Of a DNA stretch of 64,000 nt, positions 34,362 to 43,803 are shown piece after piece (position 1 is the first letter of the stretch; each line of letters opens with the position of its first letter). Position numbers and translations under genes: made by a program. Source of the stretch: Uranotaenia lowii (lineage: Eukaryota; Arthropoda; Insecta; Diptera; Culicidae); contig NC_073693.1 of assembly GCF_029784155.1 (NCBI RefSeq), forward strand, positions 161,182,031 through 161,246,030, written 5' to 3'. The notes under the pieces were generated by a model. That model did not search any database and was not told the DNA's origin. It saw only the letters and a list, made by a program, of their open reading frames with translations.

Positions 34362-35045
34362 CACGCTAAATTTTGGCTACCCCTTAACGAATACTTTTGA
34401 CCCGTTATTCAATAAGACTGGGAGAACTCCTTTTTAAGGATATAGTCGCTGTACCCCTTAAGGGGTACTCAGCTTCATAACGCCTGTAGCGGGTCAAAAT
34501 TACCCCTTATTCCAAACGCTCATACCGGATGAAAATTACCCCTTATTTGAGACGCTTTCATATGGTGGAAATTTCAGGAGCTGCTTATGGGAAATATGTT
34601 TGCTGGGAAATTAACGACAACAAAATATCATTCTTGATTTGGTTTATTGAAATATGAAAATAGCAAAATTTATTCACCATTTTTTTTACCATTATGTTAA
34701 TCCACCGCGGTTCCGGTTTCGTCCATCTGCTTAAAATTTTTCACCGCCCTCATCCGGAACTGTGCAGTTCTGAAAAAAATAACATGAATAATTAAAATCT
34801 AACAAAAGGAACAAAATAAATACATCATAAAATACTTACAATCTTTCGCATCAATCACAATTCACCGGATAAATAATAACGCTTTCAATGTTACATCTAG
34901 AACTACCCCTTTGAAGCGGACTCGAGCTTTTCGAAATAAGGGGTAATATTGATCCGTTAAAATGACCCTTCATTTGACAGATAGTGGAGGTTCTTAATAA
35001 CGGGTCAATTTTACGCCTTTAAGGGGTAGCCAAAAGTTAGCGTGT
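34362..35045 (-). mobile_element. MITE-like copy B, inverted relative of copy A
   Basis: It begins CACGCTAAATTTTGGCTACC directly at the end of copy A and finishes AGCCAAAAGTTAGCGTGT. Its sequence is the reverse complement of copy A over most of its length (for example CTGGGAGAACTCCTTTTTAA versus the opposite strand at about 33960), so A and B form a head-to-head dimer. Confidence 0.6.
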
Positions 35046-35430
35046 ATTTGTTTTCTCCCCTCGTTCAGTGGCGCACTGAACCCGACAAAAACAAACACAA
35101 ATCATCGCCAGTGTATGGGCGATGGAATCGAAAAGTTATTCTTTCTCTCCTAAAGAAAAACCCGTAAGATCTGTCAAAAGTTGGGTGAAATTTTAGTTGC
35201 ATCCCACTCGCACTAGTGCAAAACCATCACCCAAATTCGGCAGCGCTTCCATCGCCTATGGGCGATGGGCGCGCTCGCGGTCCCGGTATACGATTTCTCG
35301 TGTGCTAAACAGAGAGAGAAATAGCCTTCACTCCAATTTCACTCCGATTAGCTGTCATTCTTATGGAAATCTGTGTAAGAGTAAAGAGCAGGCTTTATTC
35401 TTTTTAGCAGGCCCAATTCCAATTGCTACG

Positions 35431-35570
35431 CTACCTCACTCGAAGTCTTCTCGACCGCAGTTGCTTGTGGAGTCCATAGTAGGCACGCCTTCCGCTGATA
35501 ATTCGCCTCCGGATCTCACGGCTGGTGTCATTGCTGCGGTCACCAGTGAACCGAGATAGACGAAGTCGAT
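35431..35570 (-). pseudogene. LINE reverse-transcriptase C-terminal fragment, frameshifted
   Basis: The minus strand reads IDFVYLGSLVTA, then after a frameshift SNDTSREIRRRIISGRRAYY and GLHKQLRSRRLR, a segment typical of the end of the reverse-transcriptase region of RTE/CR1-like LINEs. It is short, broken and cut at its N-terminal side by the insertion of element 2 at 35570. Confidence 0.6.
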
Positions 35571-36879
35571 TATTACATGCACTCAATTCTGGGTTACAAA
35601 AACCCACACAAAAGCAGACCACTGATTGAAGGTGGACACACCCTGGCGCTAAGAGCTCGTGTAGAGCTGTCAAACAAAAAAGCGCACGTGAAAAGTGCAG
35701 TCGGCGTGCAAGGAAAAGAAGCATCGAAATAAGGAGTGAGACGAAGAAGTGCCGGAGCAGGCCGTGCTGCCCGACGACAGATTGTGCCGGAAAAAGCCTT
35801 CGTGAAGAAGGCCGTTTTACCGGATACCAGCAGCCGGCCAAGGGCCAGACTGTGACAAAGGCAAAACAGCCTGCCTCCGATTGCCGTGCGGTCAATTTTC
35901 ATCTTTTATTCGGCAGGAGGGAAAACTTGTATCAAGATCACTAAAGATCCACCCGACAGTGCCGCTCTGCAGTGTGGGCTATCAGAGAGCCAATATAGCC
36001 GAACATTTCGCGCGCCTAGGAGAAATCCCGGCGGCGCGACGTATCGCGCATTTAGTTTCTGCCTCCGATTGCCGTGCGGTCAATTTTCGTCTTTATTCGG
36101 CAGGAGGGAAAATTTTTATCAAGATCCCTAAAGATCCACCCGACAGTGCCGCTCTGCAGTGTGGGCTGCCAGAGAGCCAATATAGCTGAACATTTCGCGC
36201 GCCTAGGAGAAATCCCGGCGGCGCAACGTATCGCGCATTCAGTTTCGGCCTCGAACGCTGTGCGGGCATTATCGAGCGGAAGAAGGGTGGCGGAACATAC
36301 GCGTGCCAAGGATCATTCCCGGCGGCGCGGTTTATCGCTGTTCCGGCCACGAGAGCCGAATTGCGGCTGTAGGTGATTTCGTCATTGTGTTGCTGTTAGT
36401 TTTTTAAAGGGACGAGCCGAAGAAGTTGAGCTCGACCAACCCGTGCCCAGGATCATCCCGGCGGCGCGATTCATCTGCGTTTCCTGCCACGAGTGCCGAA
36501 TTACCATTGTTGGCTGTCACTGCTGTTGTGTTGCTGCAGAGTCATTGAGAAAGGAGTCGAAGGAGTGTCGTTACCATTTTGCGCGCCTAGGAAACAAATT
36601 CCCGGCTGCGCGACTACCTGCAAAATCGTTGCTCGGCGGAACGAGCTGAAGGAGGAAGTGTTTGTGTGCCGGCTCGCAGTGCCGAAGGAAATAGGAGTAA
36701 CGGCTCGCAGTGCCGCAGGAAGAGTGGTGATCCGAGGTGGCGATATCACAGGTGAGCTTTAGTCAAGGGGGACTGGTGGGTGGATGAAATCTATTTTCCT
36801 CGCGCACAATTGCGCAAATTATTAAATATGCCTATTATATCTGTTAGGGACAACCCGAGGCAATAACAGACAGGCAATA
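35571..36879 (+). repeat. 5' LTR of element 2 (1309 bp)
   Basis: Identical in length to the 3' LTR. It holds a 188-bp tandem duplication (35873-36060 and 36061-36248) starting GCCTCCGATTGCCGTGCGG. An ACAG GTGAGC splice-donor-like site lies near 36750. The open frames seen in both strands here arise from GC-rich repeat composition. Confidence 0.92.
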
Positions 36880-36880
36880 T

Positions 36881-36898
36881 TGGCGCCCGAATTTAATA
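36881..36898 (+). promoter_or_regulatory. Primer-binding site, lysine-tRNA type
   Basis: TGGCGCCCGAAT begins one base after the 5' LTR, the same spacing as in element 1. The first 11 bases fit a lysine-tRNA 3' end. Confidence 0.72.
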
Positions 36899-36928
36899 GA
36901 ACCTTTTAAGATACTACAAAAATTGAAA

Positions 36929-38962
36929 ATGGACATTATTGACTTGAATGATGAGGAAATTGATTACGAGCTTCGGCTCAGAAATAAGTTTGATCTTGGT
37001 TTTAGTAATCGCAGAACGAAACTTAGCGCGTTGCGAAATTTGATCACGGAGGAGAAAAAAGCAAATTCTTATGCTAGATCCTCAACACATGTGATGAACA
37101 TTGAAGATAATCTCAATTTATGTTTGACTAATTTAGAAGCGATAAAAACAAACGTGCGTAAAGCTGTCAATGAAAATGATACGAATGCTAAACGACAATT
37201 ATTCTCGCGTCTTGAGCATTACCGCAACAGATTAGATCTTATTCCGAAAGATCAACCGCGAAGTGAATTGTTAGTGCAACTGATGAGTGAAGTGAAACAG
37301 TTAAATGCAGCGTTGACATCGAATGAGGATGCAGGTAGAGTAGACAATATTCAGCTAGAGGCAGCAGCAAATCTAACGGTTTTGGACAGGATGCCGAGAA
37401 CCTCCAGCCCATTTAGAGGATTCGACGAAGAGGAACTGAGATTGAACGATCGACGAACCAGGGGTGCATCTGTACCATCGGTCAATTTAAGCCGTCAATC
37501 AGAAACCATGCAACGAACTGGAGCCATTCCCAAAGCCAGCAACAACACGAGGGAAGGCAACCAGGGGCAGAACAACACCGGAACGAGAAACGACGTCGAA
37601 TCTAATAAAAGGAATCAACTTGAACTGTTGGAAGAGATTTTGGAGAGGCTTAGGCAGTTACCTATCTCGCAACCACAACAAGCAGCTCAAATTCATCAAG
37701 CACCTCAACAAAACATTAATGCAGCTCTTCAGCAATCGGGAATGCAACAAGTGCATCATCTTCCTGAACGTGGAAATTCACAGCGCGATCGAGGAGTGCA
37801 TCGAGACAACCAGAACAACGAAATGTCTCAGGAGCTTCGCGACGAAGTACTGCTGTCGATTCTGAGAGAGCAGAACAGGCACCAGAGAGGACCAAGAGGA
37901 AAACCAATTCACGCATGGCCTTTCAAATACGACGGAAAAGGAAGTCCGCTAGATCTGATCGTGTTCATCAAGAAGGTAGAAAAATTTGCAATGACCGACG
38001 ACATGAATGGTGACGAATTGATGTCACAAATAAAATTTCTTCTGGTTGGAAAAGCCTTAGACTGGTTCTGTTTGGCATGCAATGCGTACATCTCTTGGGA
38101 TGAATTTAAAACAAGAATAAAACAACAATTTATTCCTAGAGATTTTGCACAGTGGATAAGAAAACAAGTCTACTGCAGAGTACAAAAACCGAATGAATCA
38201 TTTGAGACTTTTCATTGGGAGTTGACGTTAATGTTCGGCGCAGCTGATCCTCCATTTTCGGAGATGGACCAGTTCCATATTATGAGAACAAATTTAAATC
38301 AACACTTCAGATTAGTATCGATTGCCGCGCAAGTATCATCGCTAGCCAGCCTAATTAAAGTTTGCGAAGAGGTGGATGAAGCAAATATTAATGGAAGCAG
38401 CTTCGCGGGCAATTCACATCGACCACAAGAGCTCGGACGTGCAAATGTTTACAGGCAGTTAAGACCACAGCTACAAAGGGACAACAGACCAACAACACAG
38501 CAAGGGATTAACGCAATCGAAACCGAAAACACACCACAATGGAATTCGCCATTAGTTCAGCAGAACGTGCCGGATATGTCACAGCAGTATAGCAACACAA
38601 ATGCAGGTTTAAGTCCAGCGATGCAGAACTATGATCTTTCAAGGGAAAGTCAGACTGCCGAACCCAGATACGGGAACGAATTCATTGGAGCAAGTTTCAA
38701 CGCAGTTCAGGTGGATAATCAAGGGCGAAACCAAAGAATGCCGAATCGCCAAACAACAGCAAACACGACATCAATGTTGAGATGCTGGCAATGTGGCAGA
38801 GACGATCATTTCTTCCTAACGTGCCCATACCCCAAAACACACCTGTTTTGTTATCGATGCGGAAAACAAGGATACACTGTGAGGAACTGTACCGACTGTA
38901 TTCAAATGGCCAGAGATCTCATGCACAACCATCCGGGAAACGCCAGAGGCGGCAACTGTTAG
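36929..38962 (+). CDS. gag: Gag polyprotein of element 2
   Basis: Predicted 677-residue structural protein. The first ATG of the frame, at 36929, gives MDIIDLNDEEIDYELRLRNK, matching the start of element 1 Gag; the codon two upstream is only a TTG. After a charged helical N terminus comes a Gln/Asn-rich middle, then a Gag capsid-like region (HAWPFKYDGKGSPLDLIVFI, about residues 325-345 onward, with WDEFKTRIKQQFIPRDFAQW). The C-terminal zinc knuckles are CWQCGRDDHFFLTC (CCHC) and CYRCGKQGYTVRNC, where Tyr replaces His as in element 1. The frame stops in the loop of the frameshift stem. Confidence 0.9.
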   Translation: MDIIDLNDEEIDYELRLRNKFDLGFSNRRTKLSALRNLITEEKKANSYARSSTHVMNIEDNLNLCLTNLEAIKTNVRKAVNENDTNAKRQLFSRLEHYRNRLDLIPKDQPRSELLVQLMSEVKQLNAALTSNEDAGRVDNIQLEAAANLTVLDRMPRTSSPFRGFDEEELRLNDRRTRGASVPSVNLSRQSETMQRTGAIPKASNNTREGNQGQNNTGTRNDVESNKRNQLELLEEILERLRQLPISQPQQAAQIHQAPQQNINAALQQSGMQQVHHLPERGNSQRDRGVHRDNQNNEMSQELRDEVLLSILREQNRHQRGPRGKPIHAWPFKYDGKGSPLDLIVFIKKVEKFAMTDDMNGDELMSQIKFLLVGKALDWFCLACNAYISWDEFKTRIKQQFIPRDFAQWIRKQVYCRVQKPNESFETFHWELTLMFGAADPPFSEMDQFHIMRTNLNQHFRLVSIAAQVSSLASLIKVCEEVDEANINGSSFAGNSHRPQELGRANVYRQLRPQLQRDNRPTTQQGINAIETENTPQWNSPLVQQNVPDMSQQYSNTNAGLSPAMQNYDLSRESQTAEPRYGNEFIGASFNAVQVDNQGRNQRMPNRQTTANTTSMLRCWQCGRDDHFFLTCPYPKTHLFCYRCGKQGYTVRNCTDCIQMARDLMHNHPGNARGGNC

Positions 38963-38981
38963 AGGGTCCAAATTTGCTGCC
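38935..38981 (+). promoter_or_regulatory. Programmed -1 ribosomal frameshift signal, element 2
   Basis: GGGAAAC at 38935-38941 is in gag frame as G GGA AAC. A 6-nt spacer (38942-38947) is followed by GGCGGCAA (38948-38955), which pairs with TTGCTGCC (38974-38981), 8 bp with one G-U, and an 18-nt loop holding the gag stop codon. Same heptamer and spacer length as element 1, but different stem sequence. Confidence 0.87.
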
Positions 38982-41900
38982 CAAGACAAAAACCGACCCC
39001 ACAGAATCTATAGTAAAAAACTTTGGACATTCAAACATAGCTGTACACAACATCTCCACATTTGACAATAGACCGTATCTTGATGTGACATGTAGAGGAA
39101 TCCCAATGAAAGGAATGCTAGACACAGGAGCAATGTGCTCACTCCTAGGAGGTAGTAAAACTAAAATAGCAGAAACCCTCAAACTTCAGAAAATTCCAGG
39201 TCGAGGATCAATATTTATGGCCGACAACACAAAACACAAAATATCACACTACGTCATGTTACCGATAGAACTCAAGGGTAAGCGGCACGTAATGCCAGTA
39301 ATATGTTTAGAAAATTTGCCTGATAGTTTTATTCTGGGAATGGATTTCTTTAACAAATTTCAAATGAAATTACTAGTGAACAGCATCTCTGAAGAAAACA
39401 ATGCTCGCCTAAACAGTCTATCTGAGCAACAAAAACAGCAGTTGAAAGAAGCAGTCGAAGAATTCCCTTCATCTGAATCGACAGGCAAGCTAGGAAGAAC
39501 GCATCTGTACACTCACGCAATTGACACCAATGGAGCAAAGCCAGTGAAGCAACGGTTTTACACAATGTCTCGTTTTATCCTACAAGATGTAAACAAAGAA
39601 GTTGACAGGATGTTAAAAATGGGCGTGATAGAAGAAGCCTTCTGCTGTCCGTGGAACTCGCCAGTAGTAGCAGTTCGCAAGAAAGATAACTCCATACGCT
39701 TATGTTTGGACGCGAGAGGATTGAACAAAATTGTAGTTCCTGAAGCTTTTCCCATTCCGCAAATAGCAGCCATAATGCAGAATCTCAGTGGATGTAAATG
39801 GTTGGCATCAATCGACCTAGAAGCAGCTTTTTGGCAGATACCGTTAGAAGACAGCTCGAAACCAAAAACCGCATTCACAATTCCACAGCGAGGTCACTTC
39901 CAGTATTGCGTAGTTCCATTCGGCCTTTGCACCGCAAGTCAAGCACTTGCTAGAGTCATGACGAGCCTGTTCATTGATCTGGAACCCGAGGTTTTCGCTT
40001 ATCTAGATGATATTATCATCGCAGCTAATTCTTTCGAAAGATTCACACACCTGTTAAGAGAAGTAGCATATCGGTTAAGAAACGCAGGATTCACTATCAA
40101 TAAAAAGAAATCAAGCTTCTGTTTGCCCAAATTGAAATATTTAGGATATATCCTAGATGAGAACGGTTGGAATGTAGACCCTGACAAAACTTCCGCAATC
40201 ACAAACTTCCCACAACCAAAAAACCGAAAAGATGTTCAACGTTTTCTAGGAATGGCGGGCTGGTATAGGCGCTTCATCAACAACTTTGCCAAGATTGCTG
40301 TGCCGCTGACGGAACTGACAAAAGCGAAGACAAAATTTCGATGGGGTGAAGCTGCTGAACTAGCATTCCAACGTTTGAAACAGTGTCTCACAACTGCACC
40401 AGTTCTCACCACACCAGACTACGCAAAGCCATTCCAGATAGCATGTGACGCAAGCGAAACAGCCATTGGAGGCGTACTGACTCAAGGAGAAGAGGCAGCG
40501 GAAAAACCAATATGCTATCACTCTGAAAAACTATCGTCATCCGAACGAAAATATTCACCAACTGAGCGTGAATGTCTGGCAGTAATACGATGTATTGAGA
40601 AATTCAGGGGCTATGTCGAAGGCTCACGATTCACTGTTTTTTGTGACCACGCCAGTCTCGAATATCTTAGAAATATGAAAAATCCATCTTCACTGATGTC
40701 TCGGTGGATTCTGCGGCTCAACGCATTTCAATTCGACATAAAATATCGAAAAGGAGCTTTAAACAAAGTGCCGGACTGCTTAAGCAGAATCGAAATAAAT
40801 TCCGTAGAAGGTACAAATGATTCATGGTATTCGAACTTAGTTCATGGTATTACCGAAGATCCTGATAAATTCCCGAATTTTCGTATAATCCAAAATGAGT
40901 TGTTCAAACACTGCTCCACTACGGACGAAGTAGGCGCTAAAACCTTCATCTGGAAGCAAGTCATTCCTCAAGAAGCCAGATTGGAAATTCTAAGGAAATA
41001 TCACGACATACCAACAGCAGCACACTTAGGCGCAGATCGCACTCTACAGAAGATTCAGAAATCGTTCTACTGGCCGCGCATGGTGATAGATGTAAAAAGG
41101 TATGTCCGCAACTGTTCTGTTTGCAAGGCGGTTAAAGCTCCGAACGAATGTTTAACTCCAACTATGGGAGGTCTAAAACCTGCTTCGCAACCATGGGAGT
41201 TGATATCAATAGATTGGGTTGGTCCACTGGTGAGGTCGAAGAAGGGAAACACGGTAATCCTCGTAATAGTCGACTGGTTTACTAAGTATGTACTTGCTCA
41301 ACCATTCAGATTCGCTGAAACCCAGGAGATGATCAATTTCTTGGAAAAATACGTTTTTCTCAAATTTTCTACACCCCGAATTATATTAACTGACAATGGA
41401 TCACAGTTTAAAGCAATCGCATTCGTCTCATTACTTCGTAGATACAAGATAGAACACATGAAAACTGCCTACTATACGCCCATGTGTAATAACGCCGAGC
41501 GGGTGAACCGCACGCTCATCACCTGTGTTCGAGCACTCATTGACGAGGACCATCGAGCGTGGGACGAACATCTACAACAAATTGTTTGCGCAATCAACAC
41601 AGCGAAACACGAAGTATCTGGAATCTCGCCACACTTCGCGAACTATGGTCGAGAAATGATCGTCTTTACCGAGAACTACAAGCTGCAAGGTCTTAACTCT
41701 TCCATGAATCCTCAAGAACAGCAAGAAAATCGTATCAAAGCATTAGCGAAGGTGCACGACTTCGTCAGACAACGAATACAAGATGCTCACGAAAAAAGTA
41801 GAGCAAGGTATGACCTTCGAGCCCGCACCAGGAGTTTTGAGATAGGCCAACTAGTCTGGAGAAGATCATTCCATCTGTCGTCGAAGCTTAAACAGGAAAC

Positions 41901-42030
41901 AAAAAAGTTAGGACCCAAATTCATTCCTTGCTTCGTCAGAGAGCGAATAGGCGCCAACAACTACCGGCTAGAAGACGTGTCCAGTGATCACCAGGGCATA
42001 TATCATGCAAAAGATATAAAAGCCAATTAG
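38941..42030 (+). CDS. pol: Pol polyprotein of element 2 (protease, RT, RNase H, integrase)
   Basis: About 1029 codons in the -1 frame after the slippery site, uninterrupted. Aspartic protease LDTGAMCSLLGG (Asp at 39121); reverse transcriptase with AYLDDIII (YLDD 40000-40011); RNase H (CDASETAIGGVLTQ); integrase with a His-His...CSVC zinc finger (about 41000-41125) and DDE core (Asp in SIDWVG about 41213, Asp in LTDNGSQF about 41392, Glu in NNAERVN about 41496); C-terminal LVWRRSF tail. It uses DTG where element 1 has DSG. All visible catalytic residues are intact. Domain order and lengths parallel element 1. Confidence 0.95.
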   Translation, partial: RQRRQLLEGPNLLPKTKTDPTESIVKNFGHSNIAVHNISTFDNRPYLDVTCRGIPMKGMLDTGAMCSLLGGSKTKIAETLKLQKIPGRGSIFMADNTKHKISHYVMLPIELKGKRHVMPVICLENLPDSFILGMDFFNKFQMKLLVNSISEENNARLNSLSEQQKQQLKEAVEEFPSSESTGKLGRTHLYTHAIDTNGAKPVKQRFYTMSRFILQDVNKEVDRMLKMGVIEEAFCCPWNSPVVAVRKKDNSIRLCLDARGLNKIVVPEAFPIPQIAAIMQNLSGCKWLASIDLEAAFWQIPLEDSSKPKTAFTIPQRGHFQYCVVPFGLCTASQALARVMTSLFIDLEPEVFAYLDDIIIAANSFERFTHLLREVAYRLRNAGFTINKKKSSFCLPKLKYLGYILDENGWNVDPDKTSAITNFPQPKNRKDVQRFLGMAGWYRRFINNFAKIAVPLTELTKAKTKFRWGEAAELAFQRLKQCLTTAPVLTTPDYAKPFQIACDASETAIGGVLTQGEEAAEKPICYHSEKLSSSERKYSPTERECLAVIRCIEKFRGYVEGSRFTVFCDHASLEYLRNMKNPSSLMSRWILRLNAFQFDIKYRKGALNKVPDCLSRIEINSVEGTNDSWYSNLVHGITEDPDKFPNFRIIQNELFKHCSTTDEVGAKTFIWKQVIPQEARLEILRKYHDIPTAAHLGADRTLQKIQKSFYWPRMVIDVKRYVRNCSVCKAVKAPNECLTPTMGGLKPASQPWELISIDWVGPLVRSKKGNTVILVIVDWFTKYVLAQPFRFAETQEMINFLEKYVFLKFSTPRIILTDNGSQFKAIAFVSLLRRYKIEHMKTAYYTPMCNNAERVNRTLITCVRALIDEDHRAWDEHLQQIVCAINTAKHEVSGISPHFANYGREMIVFTENYKLQGLNSSMNPQEQQENRIKALAKVHDFVRQRIQDAHEKSRARYDLRARTRSFEIGQLVWRRSFHLSSKLKQETKKLGPKFIPCFVRERIGANNYRLEDVSSDHQGIYHAKDIKAN

Positions 42031-43746
42031 AAACAGTCATCAACATAGAGCTATGCAAGAAGATAACCATCAACCAACAAAAACACCAAAATACGCACAG
42101 CGGTAAGAAAAACAACAACCCGTCAACCGAACGAGAAACATCGGCAATACAAAAGCTATGTCCGAAGACAAACGTCAACCAACAAACAGAATAAAAATAC
42201 GCCAAGCGGACACTACATTCACCAATCATGACAAACCTACAATCAACACAGCTATGAACGACGACAAGATCAACGAACTACGTTAGCACCACCAGAACAC
42301 CAAAATACGCACAGCGGTAAGAAAAACAACAACCCGTCAACCGAACGAGAAACATCGGTAATCCAAAAGCTATGTCCGAAGACAAACGTCAACCAACAAG
42401 CAGAATAAAAATACGCCAAGCGGACACTACATTCACCAAACATGACAAACCTACAATCAACACAGCTATGAACGATGACAAGATCAACGAACAACATTTA
42501 GCAACACTAAAACACAAAATACGCACAGCGGTAAGAAAAACAACAACCCGTCAACCGAACGAGAAACACCGGTACTCAAAAGGCTATGTCCGAAGACAAA
42601 CGTCAACCAACAAGCAGAATAAAAACACGCCCAGCGGACACCGCATTCATCAAACATGACAAATCAACAATCAACACAGCTATGAACGACGACAAGATCA
42701 ACGAACTACGTTAGCACCACCAGAACACCAAAATACGCACAGCGGTAAGAAAGACAACAATTCACTGACCGCGAAGCATCGGTACACTTCACAGCTATGC
42801 ACGAAAACTCCAGTCAACGAACCATGCCCAGAGTCACCGCTGAAGCAAAAAACACGCCATTCGTGAAAGAAAGAATTCCAGCAACCGAACATGACCAATT
42901 GACAAAACAAGTTTAATTTGTCAAGAAAAACCTAAACGTGTATCATTGAATTTCAAGAAACAACTGTCAAGATGTCAACTCACAATATCGCTAAAGAAAA
43001 GTTGAAGAAATCAAAAATCCAAGTCAAACTAAAACCATTCATATAATGTCCCTAATAATAAGCCCTCGTTTGTAGTATAAGTCGCCATCATCTAAGAAAA
43101 GAACCAACAAATCCACCACCAACAAGTTCCACCTTTCTAAATCTAAAGCAATAACCATAATGCCATATCACAAATTCACTTCAACAGTTCAATAGGGAGA
43201 AGTAACTATTAGCAGTAAGCATATCTTCCAGAACTTAGCTGGAGAGCCGATTGAAACTCAAAGCAATCAGTCAAACTTTAGTTCGAGTATTAGCCCCATA
43301 TTAGCTGCAAGCGCTATGCAGTTTTGAAACAAAACAAAACACTCATCGTAGCTGCAAAATTGCAGAATGATTTATCGAGAGTGCACCATTTTAACTATTG
43401 AAACTTCTCCCTAAGAACCCCACAATCAAGAACCGCCATCAAACAAGTACCACCAAACCATAGCCCTTATCAAACCATCCAACCACACCACAGTCAAACC
43501 ATAATCAGGAGAAGAAACATAATTAGAAGTAAGAAATCTTCCAGAACACAGCTGGAATGCTGATTGATCATACTGACATCAGCGAAACTTCCGTTCGAGA
43601 TTCAAGAATTAGGCCTAAGTTCATTGCAAACATCTTGCAACTAAAAGAAAATTGAACACTCGTCGTGGCTGCAAGTTAGCAGAAAGATTTGTCGACAGTG
43701 CATTAGTTAAGTAACTAAGACTTCTCCTGATATAACCGGCAACCTA
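42031..43746 (+). other. Noncoding 3' region of element 2
   Basis: No env-like frame. The left third is a 214-bp tandem array (42083-42810). The rest is A-rich, with a duplicated segment around TCTTCCAGAACTTAGCTGGA (43226) and CTTCCAGAACACAGCTGGAA (43538), each followed by related CAGCGAAACTT/AGCAGAAAGATTT-type words. Confidence 0.6.
42083..42810 (+). repeat. 214-bp tandem repeat, about 3.4 copies
   Basis: The landmark CAAAATACGCACAGCGGTAA occurs at 42087, 42301, 42515 and 42729, exactly 214 bp apart. Each unit contains two AGCTATG words about 96 and 118 bp apart, so the unit itself looks like a diverged dimer. Confidence 0.88.
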
Positions 43747-43785
43747 AAAATTTTGTGAATTTGTCATAAAAATTCACAAAATTTT
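43747..43785 (+). repeat. Perfect hairpin just upstream of the 3' LTR, element 2
   Basis: AAAATTTTGTGAATTT (43747-43762) pairs perfectly with 43770-43785 around a 7-nt loop. It ends 18 nt before the 3' LTR. A purine stretch AAAAAGTGGA (43791-43800) lies between the hairpin and the LTR and is the probable polypurine primer. Confidence 0.75.
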
Positions 43786-43803
43786 AATGTAAAAAGTGGA
43801 TTG

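Noticed and set aside
35881..36376. Overlapping 80-100-codon frames in the LTRs of element 2
   Set aside because: They come from the duplicated GC-rich LTR block, are open in several phases and have no recognisable domain.
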